A DNA stretch of 64,000 nucleotides from JAGOLU01 sp037138475 (GTDB lineage Bacteria > Patescibacteriota > Microgenomatia > UBA1406 > GWC2-37-13), in assembly GCA_037138475.1 (NCBI GenBank), contig JBAXII010000003.1, positions 17,060-81,059 of the forward strand, read 5' to 3'. Below, one piece after another: positions 1 through 7,679 of the stretch. The position numbers and the translations under genes are program-made. Every line of letters begins with the position of its first letter. Within the stretch, counting starts at the first letter, position 1. The notes beneath the pieces are model-generated. The model saw nothing but the letters and a program-made list of their open reading frames with translations, was not told the origin of the DNA and did not search any database.

Positions 1-256
1 GGCTCTCTATCATTGATATTGAACCTTTGCCTGAGTATGAATTGTCTGCAACGTGTGCATATACTGGATATGCGCAAGTTAATGTCACAATAATCAGTGC
101 CGCTGTGGCGATAGGAGTCAGCACCCCGACCGCGTTATACGCGATAGATGGCTGATATCCAAGGGTGCTAAAATAGTCCACACCTGTAAGACACAACACC
201 ATATACCATGCAAATGTTGCATGTATATGTGCATTTTGATTTTCTCCTTTCTTCAT
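1..256 (-). CDS. APC-superfamily amino acid permease, N-terminal part (runs off window)
   Basis: Only the first 85 codons lie inside the window; the gene continues past base 1. The protein starts with a short polar stretch and then a first membrane segment carrying LCLTGVDYFSTLGYQPSIAY (residues 21-40), followed by a second hydrophobic stretch (about 47-66) and GKGSISMIE near residue 77. The GVDYFSTLGYQP block followed by a G-x-G-S-I-x-M motif is typical of a branch of APC-family permeases (from memory, no search run), so import of an amino acid or similar solute is likely; the substrate cannot be told. The ATG at 254-256 has a good ribosome site (CAGGAGG, about 264-270), unusual in this window. 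It lies 114 bases downstream of the small basic gene and probably shares its promoter. Confidence 0.7.
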   Translation of the reverse strand, partial: MKKGENQNAHIHATFAWYMVLCLTGVDYFSTLGYQPSIAYNAVGVLTPIATAALIIVTLTCAYPVYAHVADNSYSGKGSISMIES

Positions 257-370
257 TTTTCGCCTCCTGGCGTTTGAATAACGTCGCATCTTGCGACTTG
301 CTTCCCTCTTTCATCTCACACATCGGAGATCATAGAGGTCTGTTTTCCCCGCTCTTTCAAGTGGGTCGAA

Positions 371-460
371 TTATTTTCTTGCGGGCTTTCGTCCGCGGTT
401 TCTCTGGCGCCTGAAGCGCCGTTCTTTCTTTCTTTTGACTATAACGGTTTTCTTAGCCAT
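371..460 (-). CDS. 29-residue highly basic small protein
   Basis: A short reading frame of 29 codons plus TAA, preceded by a strong Shine-Dalgarno site (AAAGGAGG, 464-471) five bases before the ATG at 458-460. The product begins MAKKTVIVKRKKERRFRRQR and contains 18 Lys/Arg; it has no hydrophobic segment. Such composition fits an RNA-binding or ribosome-associated miniprotein (compare bacterial Thx or the AURKAIP1/COX24-type small basic proteins), but I cannot assign a family. Support for being real: an excellent ribosome site in a region where such sites are rare, a plausible upstream promoter at 505-533, and co-orientation with the permease gene just downstream. Confidence 0.6.
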   Translation of the reverse strand: MAKKTVIVKRKKERRFRRQRNRGRKPARK

Positions 461-824
461 GTTCCTCCTTTGAGTGAATATTTTCCACACTCAGCGAGAG
501 CCTTTTTAGAAGTACTGACTAACTACTTGTCAATGACAAGAGCATGTTAAGTCAAAACAACTACACATTTTTTTAGAAAAATATGTATGAAAAGTATCTT
601 GCAAAATGTACAAGTAATCTGAAACCATGAGTACACATGAGTCTAGTACTGTAAATGTGCGCACATGCAGAGCTGATACTCAAGTCAGTTCTCATCCCTA
701 TGTAACATGCCCGACTATATGGGCAGACAGAAAGAAAGTGCAAATAGCTACCAATATGCAAAAGATAGATAGCTTATAGTATTGTATCAGCAAACATGCA
801 GTTTGGAGGAGAAAATGATACACA
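461..824. other. Intergenic region, no gene seen
   Basis: Between the small basic gene and the end of prfB. Apart from the promoter and palindrome at 505-540, I see no credible reading frame, RNA gene or strong terminator. Short frames on the minus strand have no start signal and read as chance frames. Confidence 0.5.
505..533 (-). promoter_or_regulatory. Sigma-70-like promoter overlapping a 15-bp palindrome
   Basis: On the minus strand a perfect -35 TTGACA (533-528) is followed after 17 bases by TCTAAA (510-505), 45 bases before the 29-residue basic gene. The -35 lies inside a perfect 15-base palindrome with 7-base arms (CTTGTCA/TGACAAG, 526-540), which could be a repressor operator for the small gene and permease. 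Confidence 0.4.
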
Positions 825-1844
825 TTAGCCCAGCCTCGTTTTTTTCCCTGCATGGCGCAGTTGGGCCTGGATGAAAGGATCCAGGTCACCATCGAGGACG
901 GCGATCGTATTTGACGTCTCGTGCTCAGTGCGCAGATCTTTGACCATCTTGTAGGGATGGAGGACATAGGAGCGGATCTGTCTGCCCCAGCCTGCTATTT
1001 TCTCTGTCTTAAAGGACGCTTGGGTGGACTCCTGTTCATCTTGGTGCTTTTGCCAGAGCTTTGCGCGGAGGATCTTGAGCGCTGTGTCACGATTCTGTCT
1101 CTGCTCACGCTCGGTCTGACAGGTGACTATGATATTTGACGGCTTGTGCAGAAGACGCACAGCCGAAGAGACTTTATTCACATTCTGCCCACCATGACCA
1201 CCCGCTCTAAAAAACTCCCATTCAAGATCTGTTTCTTTGATATCTACTTCGGCGTTTTGTACGATTGGCAACACTTCAATGAGCACAAATGAAGTCTGTC
1301 TGAGACTATCTGCATTAAACGGTGAGAGTCGCACAAGGCGATGTACGCCTGCCTCGCATTTCAACATACCATATGCAAATTCTCCTCTGACGTTCATCGT
1401 AACTTCTTTGACACCTGCCTCCTCGCCATCGACCCAGTCGAGCGTCTCGGTCGCCCATCCTTTGGACTCGATGTAGCGTGAGTACATGCGATACATCATC
1501 GAAGCCCAGTCCATAGCTTCGGTGCCTCCTTGACCAGCATGGATGGAAAATATGCAGTCGCCCGCATCATGGGGACCTGACAGAAAAAGCTGAACCTCAT
1601 ATGCCTCGATGAGCTTTCGAGCCTCCTCTTCCTGACCTTCTTCAAAAAGGAGCTGCATCATCTCAACCTCATCAATGGTTTTTTTGATCTGATTGATCTC
1701 CTTCATCGTAGCTGCAGATGAGACGGGATCAGACCAAAACGCCCCATCGTACGTCAAGGCCTCAAGCTCCGCGAGCTTTGCCTTTTTGGCCGGTAGGTTT
1801 ACGTGTTTGAGTATGGCGTCGAGTTTTTCTTTGAGCGGTGACAT
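825..1844 (-). CDS. prfB: Peptide chain release factor 2
   Basis: 339 residues. Releases finished proteins at UGA and UAA codons in the ribosomal A site. The codon-recognition tripeptide SPF is at residues 174-176 (RF2 type, as against PxT in RF1) and the catalytic GGQ at 218-220, within RAGGHGGQNVN. The start is taken as the ATG at 1842-1844 (MSPLKEKLDAI) because a TATAAT lies six bases upstream; an upstream in-frame extension runs into repeat sequence. The N terminus is slightly shorter than in E. coli RF2, and no internal TGA is present, so the programmed +1 frameshift used by many prfB genes appears absent. Presence of RF2 implies that UGA is a stop here, unlike Gracilibacteria and Absconditabacteria. 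Confidence 0.95.
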   Translation of the reverse strand: MSPLKEKLDAILKHVNLPAKKAKLAELEALTYDGAFWSDPVSSAATMKEINQIKKTIDEVEMMQLLFEEGQEEEARKLIEAYEVQLFLSGPHDAGDCIFSIHAGQGGTEAMDWASMMYRMYSRYIESKGWATETLDWVDGEEAGVKEVTMNVRGEFAYGMLKCEAGVHRLVRLSPFNADSLRQTSFVLIEVLPIVQNAEVDIKETDLEWEFFRAGGHGGQNVNKVSSAVRLLHKPSNIIVTCQTEREQRQNRDTALKILRAKLWQKHQDEQESTQASFKTEKIAGWGRQIRSYVLHPYKMVKDLRTEHETSNTIAVLDGDLDPFIQAQLRHAGKKTRLG

Positions 1845-1850
1845 GGGGAG

Positions 1851-1856
1851 ATTATA
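1851..1856 (-). promoter_or_regulatory. -10 element of prfB (leaderless)
   Basis: TATAAT on the minus strand, ending six bases before the prfB ATG with no Shine-Dalgarno site between. It is the last unit of the adjoining heptamer array. Confidence 0.55.
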
Positions 1857-1884
1857 GCTTATAACGTATAACTTATAGTTGATA
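1857..1884. repeat. Heptanucleotide tandem array, GTATAAC/GTATAGC family
   Basis: Four consecutive 7-base units (GCTTATA, ACGTATA, ACTTATA, GTTGATA) directly behind the prfB -10 box. The same family recurs at 47687-47721, 57896-57930 and 61836-61870. Confidence 0.75.
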
Positions 1885-2014
1885 ACCAAGAAGGGGGAAT
1901 GGGGAGGGAGGCAAAGACTTAATACTTAAGAATAAAGAAATAAGAAAGTAGAAATAGGCAGAAAGACTTAAGCATGAAGACTGCCTGTCGACTAAGGACT
2001 GATGACTATTTCTC

Positions 2015-3538
2015 TCAGTTCGCGTCTTTACCGAGGATGATTTCGACATCGACTGTATCAGTGTCGGCGAGCTCGCCAAACTTTGGCGCAGCCACACTAT
2101 CTTTGATATCTTCGGTCACGGTGCCTTTCAGCATAGCTACTTTGGACTTCTTGATATTTACTTCAGATACCGTAAAGTCGAAGTTTGCTGCATTGCCGAG
2201 GGTTACCTCAGGATAGCCTTTGGTAGTAAGGATCTTGTTTACTCCCGCAGCTTGTCCTCGTACACCGGTGCCGTTTAGGATACGCACCTTGACCTCAGCG
2301 CGCTTTACTTCGACTGTGGGAGTCGGAGTAGGAGGCACTGGAGTGATCGTTGCGGTGGGGAGAGGGGTTGGGGTCGCCTGAGCAAATAGTGAAGGGAGCG
2401 ACATACCGGTATCAGCTTTGCCTTGGAGTACGAGATAGAGCGCAAGGAAGACTATAGAGAATATGATCAAAAAGAGCGCTGCTTCTTTGAGATAGGGGAT
2501 AGAACGGGTGTTTTTTTCTGAATCAATAGGGTTCATAGGTTTGGAAGGGGCGGGAGAATTTATAATGGTTTGTTTAAATGAAACCACTTTTTGTGTTGGC
2601 TTTATTTTACCAAATGCAAACGATTTATTTTCAGCATGTGCGATATACGCTCCCAGGAGTGTGTCATAGGTCAGAATCGGCAGCATATCAGTCGCCGATT
2701 TGCCATGGATCTGTACCATGTACTCTTGGTAAAAGTTTGGGATGATGCGTTTGAGAGGGTTAGTCCATACTCCCACATTTTTAGTAAAGGTATCTTGTCT
2801 GACTTTTTCGGTTTGAGATCCTGAAATGATGACGCGATTGAGCTTGGCTACTTTGTTTGCAAATTCATCCGCCTTTGATTTGAGTTTTGACTCCAGATCT
2901 GCAGGGTTCACATTGGCGATTGACCATGATTTGGGCTCTTGGATCGGTCCAAACGTGTCAAAGTAGTATCCCTGCAGCTCGCTGTCCTCGTACTCTGCAT
3001 AGAGTATCTGTTCGCGCTTGTCGAACCTAACGGTCTTCTCGAATAGGGTGTAGTAGGCGAGCTGTTCTGGCACGGTTGCTATGACTTCCAGGTCCATCTC
3101 CTCAGTAGATTTTTTGAGAGTGGCAAGCGTGTCTTTTGCAATTGCATACACAAAAGCGGTGGTGATGCCGGCATAGCTCGCAACCGCAAAATCGACATGA
3201 GTTTTTGCAAGGTCCAGCTTATATACCGTGGTGAGTTTTTCTTTCACAAAAGTCTCATAGGAAGATTTTGGTATATCTGAGGGGATATCGATGCGCGCAA
3301 AGGTATACAGTGAATGACTGAGGACTACCACAAGCTGGGAACCTGATATCTTGACGGGCAGTGATGAGATTGAGTCCTCCAGACACTGCTTGAGAACATC
3401 TTCTTTGGGGAATGTGCCATCGATGATGAGCTTGCGTGTAGAGGAGTACGTCGTCCAAGTGCTCTCCACAGAGCCTAGAAGTCCCTTTTTGATGTTGAGC
3501 AGTCGTATGAGCTTTGGTTGGATCAGTGCATACAGCAT
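2015..3538 (-). CDS. PilM-like domain, membrane segment and LytR C-terminal domain protein
   Basis: 507 residues. The first ~340 residues resemble the actin-fold ATPase domain of PilM/FtsA-type proteins (weak, by overall pattern). One membrane segment follows (about 350-371, KEAALFLIIFSIVFLALYLVL), then a Pro/Thr-rich linker (about 388-410), then a LytR_C-type domain (about 415-507) with VKVRILNGTGVRGQAA and VDVEIILGKD. LytR_C is normally extracytoplasmic and linked to cell-wall glycopolymer attachment, so the protein may couple a cytoplasmic module to the cell surface. The start is the ATG at 3536-3538, with TACTAT six bases upstream; a longer in-frame extension lacks a good signal. No pilus genes are nearby. 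Confidence 0.6.
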   Translation of the reverse strand: MLYALIQPKLIRLLNIKKGLLGSVESTWTTYSSTRKLIIDGTFPKEDVLKQCLEDSISSLPVKISGSQLVVVLSHSLYTFARIDIPSDIPKSSYETFVKEKLTTVYKLDLAKTHVDFAVASYAGITTAFVYAIAKDTLATLKKSTEEMDLEVIATVPEQLAYYTLFEKTVRFDKREQILYAEYEDSELQGYYFDTFGPIQEPKSWSIANVNPADLESKLKSKADEFANKVAKLNRVIISGSQTEKVRQDTFTKNVGVWTNPLKRIIPNFYQEYMVQIHGKSATDMLPILTYDTLLGAYIAHAENKSFAFGKIKPTQKVVSFKQTIINSPAPSKPMNPIDSEKNTRSIPYLKEAALFLIIFSIVFLALYLVLQGKADTGMSLPSLFAQATPTPLPTATITPVPPTPTPTVEVKRAEVKVRILNGTGVRGQAAGVNKILTTKGYPEVTLGNAANFDFTVSEVNIKKSKVAMLKGTVTEDIKDSVAAPKFGELADTDTVDVEIILGKDAN

Positions 3539-3544
3539 GATCCA

Positions 3545-3550
3545 ATAGTA
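3545..3550 (-). promoter_or_regulatory. -10 element of the LytR_C-domain gene
   Basis: TACTAT on the minus strand, six bases before the ATG at 3538. No Shine-Dalgarno site intervenes. Confidence 0.4.
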
Positions 3551-3682
3551 GAACAAAGTGGATCGAAATACAAGAGGGAGGGAAATCAAATTTACAATGA
3601 GCAATTTACAATCTAGAATTACAATCTAGAAATAGAGAAATTAATGATCGCCCAAGGGCACTCACTCACCTCTCACTTCTCG

Positions 3683-3691
3683 TGCTAGAAT
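3683..3691 (+). promoter_or_regulatory. Extended -10 of dnaG
   Basis: TGCTAGAAT (TGn plus TAGAAT), ten bases before the dnaG ATG at 3702; predicted transcript leader of only a few bases. Confidence 0.45.
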
Positions 3692-3701
3692 GTGCTCCTG
3701 T

Positions 3702-5486
3702 ATGGCTAGTCAAGATACGATCTCCCAGATTCGCTCCCGCATAGATATCGTTGAGTTGATAGGAGGCTATGTGTCGCTCAAAAAGATGGGAAAGTACTTC
3801 AAATCCCCCTGTCCCTTTCACCAAGAAAAAACTCCTTCATTTGTAGTGTCTCCTGACAGGCAGCGTTGGCACTGCTTCGGAGCCTGTCACGAAGGCGGAG
3901 ATATTTTCACCTTCTTGATGAAGTGGGATAATTTGACTTTTCCTGAGGCCATTATGGAGCTCGGAAAGCGAGCGGGCATATCTGTCGAGGATCTCAAAAG
4001 CGGAGCGCCCGCATCTGACGCCGAAGCGCGTACAAAGTCACAGATATTTGAGATCAACGAGCTCGCGGCACGCTACTACCACTATGTATTGACCAAAGAT
4101 GCGCATGGCGCAGCAGGGTGTACATATCTGGAGACGCGTCGAGTGAGTGATGCGATAGCGAGCTCATTCTGTCTCGGGTATGCACCTGAAAGCTGGGACA
4201 ACCTCGTGCAGTATCTGCATAAGAAGGGATATGATGATGCGACTCTCCTCGCGAGTGGCATGTGTGTCGAGGGTACTCGGGGGCTCTACGATCGATTCCG
4301 TGGACGGCTGATGTTCCCAATTTACAATACGCTCGAACAGGTGATCGGATTTTCTGGACGACTCATCGCCAAGTCTCCCGATGGCAAAGAACAAGCAAAA
4401 TATGTAAACACTCCCGAAACGCTTGTATATCACAAAAGAGAGAGTCTCTATGGCATCCACAAGGCAAAGGATGCAATACGTAAGTCAGGCAGCGTCATCG
4501 TAGTCGAGGGTGAGTTTGACATGATCACGCCCTTTGCACACGGTATTGAAAATATTGTAGCGATTAAAGGCTCAGCATTTACCACTGAGCAACTCAAGAC
4601 CCTCAAGCGATATGCGCACAAGCTCATCTTTGCACTTGATGCTGACCCTGCAGGCATAGCTGCCCTCAAAAAAACCATCCCTCTCGCACAGGGATTTGAG
4701 TTTGAGCTGTATGTGCTCGCAATCCCTGATGGCAAAGATCCTGATGAGGCGGTCAAACACGACTTTGTCTCGTTCAAACGCGCTCTCGAGCACTGCGTCC
4801 CGGTCTATGACTTTATTATCGACCAACAACTCACATCCCTCAATCTCAAAGATCCCTTTTCTAAAAATGAGTTTGCTGAGGGCATCCTTCCGATCATTGA
4901 CGTTATCAAAAACCCCATTGTAAAGCAACACTATATGCAACGTATCTCAAGTGCGCTTGAGTTAGATCAAAGCAGTGTGCTAAATCTCCAGTATATGCTG
5001 AGGCAAAAAAAGAAAACTCCACACGCCTATGCGCAAACTACTGAAGCGAGTAAAACCACCTCACAATCTCGCTATGATCTCCTCCAAAAGTACGTGCTTG
5101 CTATGGCGATCACCGCAGCTAATCCATCCCAGATGATACAAACGCTTCAAAAGTATCTGGAGTCGGCAGATTTCACTCAGCCTCCATACGCGCAACTTTT
5201 CGAATATATTACCTCACCAGAGGTGGCAGTCATTGCGTTGGCCACGGGGGTCCCCAACCACCTGAGAGATCTATATGACGAGCTGTATCTATATCCTTCG
5301 GTTCTCCCCGATAGTGATGCCCAGCCCTCGTATGAACGAACGGTGCTCGAACTCGCAAAAATAGCAACGACTGCAGTGCTCAAAAAAGCAGTAAGCGAGC
5401 CAGAGGGAGATGTTGACGCTGTCATAACCGCTGCCCAAAAGAGGCTCTCTATCCTCAATCTAGCCTCAATATCTACCTCGCCATAG
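3702..5486 (+). CDS. dnaG: DNA primase
   Basis: 594 residues. Makes RNA primers for replication. The N-terminal CHC2 zinc finger is clear (CPFHQEKTPSF and WHCFGACHEGGDIFTF, residues about 37-72); ligands would be C37, H40, C58 and C62, so the last pair is spaced C-x3-C instead of the common C-x2-C. The catalytic TOPRIM core follows with VVVEGEFDMI (about 265-275) and ALDADPAG (about 311-318). The last ~150 residues correspond to the helicase-interacting region and are poorly conserved. Start taken at MASQDTISQIRSRID, the usual DnaG N terminus, four codons inside a longer frame. It sits directly upstream of rpoD, the classical primase-sigma pair, without rpsU. Confidence 0.95.
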   Translation: MASQDTISQIRSRIDIVELIGGYVSLKKMGKYFKSPCPFHQEKTPSFVVSPDRQRWHCFGACHEGGDIFTFLMKWDNLTFPEAIMELGKRAGISVEDLKSGAPASDAEARTKSQIFEINELAARYYHYVLTKDAHGAAGCTYLETRRVSDAIASSFCLGYAPESWDNLVQYLHKKGYDDATLLASGMCVEGTRGLYDRFRGRLMFPIYNTLEQVIGFSGRLIAKSPDGKEQAKYVNTPETLVYHKRESLYGIHKAKDAIRKSGSVIVVEGEFDMITPFAHGIENIVAIKGSAFTTEQLKTLKRYAHKLIFALDADPAGIAALKKTIPLAQGFEFELYVLAIPDGKDPDEAVKHDFVSFKRALEHCVPVYDFIIDQQLTSLNLKDPFSKNEFAEGILPIIDVIKNPIVKQHYMQRISSALELDQSSVLNLQYMLRQKKKTPHAYAQTTEASKTTSQSRYDLLQKYVLAMAITAANPSQMIQTLQKYLESADFTQPPYAQLFEYITSPEVAVIALATGVPNHLRDLYDELYLYPSVLPDSDAQPSYERTVLELAKIATTAVLKKAVSEPEGDVDAVITAAQKRLSILNLASISTSP

Positions 5487-5521
5487 CGCTATTTTGCATA
5501 GAAAAATGATAGGTTTTGTAG

Positions 5522-5527
5522 TACAAT
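5522..5527 (+). promoter_or_regulatory. Candidate -10 of rpoD
   Basis: TACAAT 36 bases after the dnaG stop. A transcript from about 5534 would carry a leader of roughly 110 bases including the predicted three-way-junction fold at 5545-5627. No convincing -35 is seen. Confidence 0.35.
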
Positions 5528-5544
5528 ATACTCGTTGCTTATTC

Positions 5545-5627
5545 CTTGCATCGGGAGCGCATACGGCATCGCCGTAGTTGATCGCTTGAATCCGCTTGTG
5601 TGGTAGGGTTTTTGGCTCTGATGCAAG
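5545..5627 (+). ncRNA. Predicted structured 5' leader of rpoD (three-way junction)
   Basis: The leader folds on paper into a compact element. An outer stem pairs CTTGCATC (5545-5552) with GATGCAAG (5620-5627), continued by GAGC (5555-5558) with GCTC (5615-5618). Inside are a hairpin TACGGC-atc-GCCGTA (5562-5576) and a stem AATCC (5589-5593) with GGGTT (5606-5610). That is 23 pairs within 83 bases, ending 15 bases before the rpoD start. It does not parse as a tRNA (no T-arm). It may be a cis-regulatory element for the sigma factor or a processed small RNA. Confidence 0.5.
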
Positions 5628-5642
5628 AAACACGTGTACCCT

Positions 5643-6926
5643 ATGGCATCAAAAAAAACACCCTCAAAATCTACGAAAGTAGCTTCTCCAAAAAAAGTAC
5701 CTTTACTGAAAGTAAAATCTGTCAAAAAGGCAAAAGTTTCTCCAAAGTTGCTAGTAAAACAGGTAAAGCAAGCAAAGCCTACTAATCCTGCAAAGGTAGT
5801 GGTCGTGGTTCCTCCAGACAAGATTCAAAAGCCTCATGAAGATATCAAGCTACACAAGCAAGGGCGCGACCTCCTCGTCCAAGGCAAGACAGACGGATTC
5901 CTCGTCCTTGACGATATCCTCATGGTCTTTCCTGAGCCTGAGAAAAGCATCGATTATATCGATGAGTTTTTTGTCCAGGCATTTGCCCAGGGCACTGACA
6001 TCTTTGAAACCATCTCCACGCGGGAGGATTCCGACATGTTCAAGTCCTCAGAGGATATTGAACGAGAGCTTGAGTCGATGGTCATCTTGCGCCATGGTGA
6101 GTCACTGGATCCTATCAAAAAATATCTAAAGGAGATTGGTCGTACCCCTCTGCTCACCTTTGATCAAGAGGTCGAGCTCGCAAAGCAATATGAAAAAGGA
6201 GATCTGGTCGCAAAAGAAAAACTCACTCGCTCAAACCTACGTTTGGTAGTATCTATAGCCAAAAAATACCTCGGTCGCAGGCTCTCATTTCTAGACTTGA
6301 TCCAGGAGGGTAACAAAGGGCTTATCCGAGGAGTTGAAAAATATGACTGGAAGCGTGGATTCAAATTCTCCACCTATGCCACCTGGTGGATCCGCCAAGC
6401 TATCACTCGTGCTATCGCAGATCAGTCTCGCACCATACGTATCCCAGTGCATATGGTTGATCAGATCAACCGATACTACAAAACTCAACGCAGACTCGCT
6501 CAAAAGCTGGGCAAGGAACCAGATGTGAAGCAGATCGCCAAAGAGATGGAGATGCCCGTCGACGAAGTCGAAAACCTGATCAAAATCTCGCAGCAACCAA
6601 AGTCTCTCTCGACACCAGTAGGTGAGGATAAAGAGGCTACGCTGGAACAATTTGTTGCTGACACCTCACAACCAACGATGTATGACCGTGTCAGTCGTGA
6701 GCTTCTGAAAGAAGCGGTGACTGCAGTGCTTGACACGCTTTCACCTCGTGAGCAGAAAGTGCTCATTATGAGATTTGGACTTGAGGATGGGAAACCACGC
6801 ACGCTCGAGGAAGTGGGCAAGGAATTCAAAGTCACTCGTGAGCGCATCAGACAGATCGAAGCCAAGGCGATCCGCAAACTCAAACATCCTACTCGCGCCC
6901 GCAAACTCAGAGACTATATCGAGTGA
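5643..6926 (+). CDS. rpoD: Primary RNA polymerase sigma factor (sigma-70/RpoD)
   Basis: 427 residues. Directs RNA polymerase to housekeeping promoters. A lysine-rich N-terminal tail (about 1-60) precedes a short acidic domain in the place of region 1.1. Region 1.2 (DPIKKYLKEIGRTPLLT) and region 2 (NLRLVVSIAKKY through KFSTYATWWIRQAI, about 198-258) are textbook, including the -10-binding and melting residues. Region 4 at the C terminus has the helix-turn-helix TLEEVGKEFKVTRERIRQIE, which reads the -35 box. The start is the ATG at 5643 (MASKKTPSK). It is the likely reader of the many TATAAT-like boxes listed here. The gene follows dnaG after 156 bases. Confidence 0.97.
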   Translation: MASKKTPSKSTKVASPKKVPLLKVKSVKKAKVSPKLLVKQVKQAKPTNPAKVVVVVPPDKIQKPHEDIKLHKQGRDLLVQGKTDGFLVLDDILMVFPEPEKSIDYIDEFFVQAFAQGTDIFETISTREDSDMFKSSEDIERELESMVILRHGESLDPIKKYLKEIGRTPLLTFDQEVELAKQYEKGDLVAKEKLTRSNLRLVVSIAKKYLGRRLSFLDLIQEGNKGLIRGVEKYDWKRGFKFSTYATWWIRQAITRAIADQSRTIRIPVHMVDQINRYYKTQRRLAQKLGKEPDVKQIAKEMEMPVDEVENLIKISQQPKSLSTPVGEDKEATLEQFVADTSQPTMYDRVSRELLKEAVTAVLDTLSPREQKVLIMRFGLEDGKPRTLEEVGKEFKVTRERIRQIEAKAIRKLKHPTRARKLRDYIE

Positions 6927-7004
6927 TATCGATCCATATTTGGCTCACTTAATTAGGCGGGGGGCTGTGCATTTTGAGTCGGAATTCTATTTCTGCAACT
7001 TCCT

Positions 7005-7031
7005 TTGACATTTATCCTGTATCCGTATACC
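7005..7031 (+). promoter_or_regulatory. Promoter of the CPBP-like gene
   Basis: TTGACA (7005-7010), 15-base spacer, TATACC (7026-7031), nine bases before the ATG at 7041. Confidence 0.4.
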
Positions 7032-7040
7032 CTTGTACAT

Positions 7041-7679
7041 ATGACTTCGCATGCATCTCCAACCCAACGTGCACTCAGCGTATGGGGATTTATACTCGGA
7101 GTATGGGCACTGTATCGCACCACAATAGGGAAGGATATGCCGCTTGGATTTGATGAATTCATATTCAAACCACTCCTATTCCTCACGCCGATCTACTACT
7201 TTATCACTCATTACGAGCACAAGTCTCTCGTCCACGGGCTCTGGATCAAGCTGCACCATTGGCGACAAGATGTGCAACAGGCTCTACTCATATCCCTTCC
7301 ATTTCTCTTAGCTGGCACAGTTATGATCTCTCAGTCAAACTTCAGCATCGCGGAGTGGCCATGGCTGATCGCGATGGCAGCAGTGATAGCAGTGACTGAA
7401 GAGACGCTCTCACGGGGTTTTGTGACCAGTAGACTGTATGAGGAGGGTCACCACTCGATGCAGACATTGATCAAAGCGAGTGCGCTCCATCTGCTTCTCC
7501 GCATACCACGCATCATGACCACTCCTCAGTTTTTTGGGGACAAATTATGGTGGGTCATCGCTGCAGAGGCGCTGGTGAGTCTCATCATGACAGGACTATT
7601 CTTATGGCGTAAAAGTCTACTACAGGTTATCATGGTGCGATTTATATACACCATCGTGTTGTTGGCTCTGCTCGTCTAG
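7041..7679 (+). CDS. CPBP (CAAX/ABI)-like membrane protein
   Basis: 212 residues with six or so hydrophobic segments. The family signature EExxxR is present as VTEETLSRGF (about 130-139), followed by a second-motif-like histidine in ASALHLLLR (about 155). CPBP proteins are intramembrane proteases or their inactive relatives, acting in prenyl-protein processing or bacteriocin immunity. The third conserved motif (HxxxN/D in the last helices) is not evident, so activity is uncertain. Start chosen at MTSHASPTQR because a promoter-like box lies just before it. The gene converges on the GT2 gene downstream, and the two stop codons overlap by four bases. Confidence 0.6.
   Translation: MTSHASPTQRALSVWGFILGVWALYRTTIGKDMPLGFDEFIFKPLLFLTPIYYFITHYEHKSLVHGLWIKLHHWRQDVQQALLISLPFLLAGTVMISQSNFSIAEWPWLIAMAAVIAVTEETLSRGFVTSRLYEEGHHSMQTLIKASALHLLLRIPRIMTTPQFFGDKLWWVIAAEALVSLIMTGLFLWRKSLLQVIMVRFIYTIVLLALLV

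Noticed and set aside
815..880. Plus-strand ATG at 818 with a GGAGGAG ribosome-like site
   Set aside because: The frame is only 19 codons, antisense to the end of prfB, with no sign of a protein family.
573..967. Short minus-strand frames between the basic gene and prfB
   Set aside because: No start signals, no family likeness, and Cys/His/Ser-rich composition typical of chance frames.
5545..5627. Reading the rpoD leader fold as a tRNA
   Set aside because: No seven-pair acceptor, T-loop or anticodon arm can be placed; the outer stem is longer and interrupted by an internal loop.
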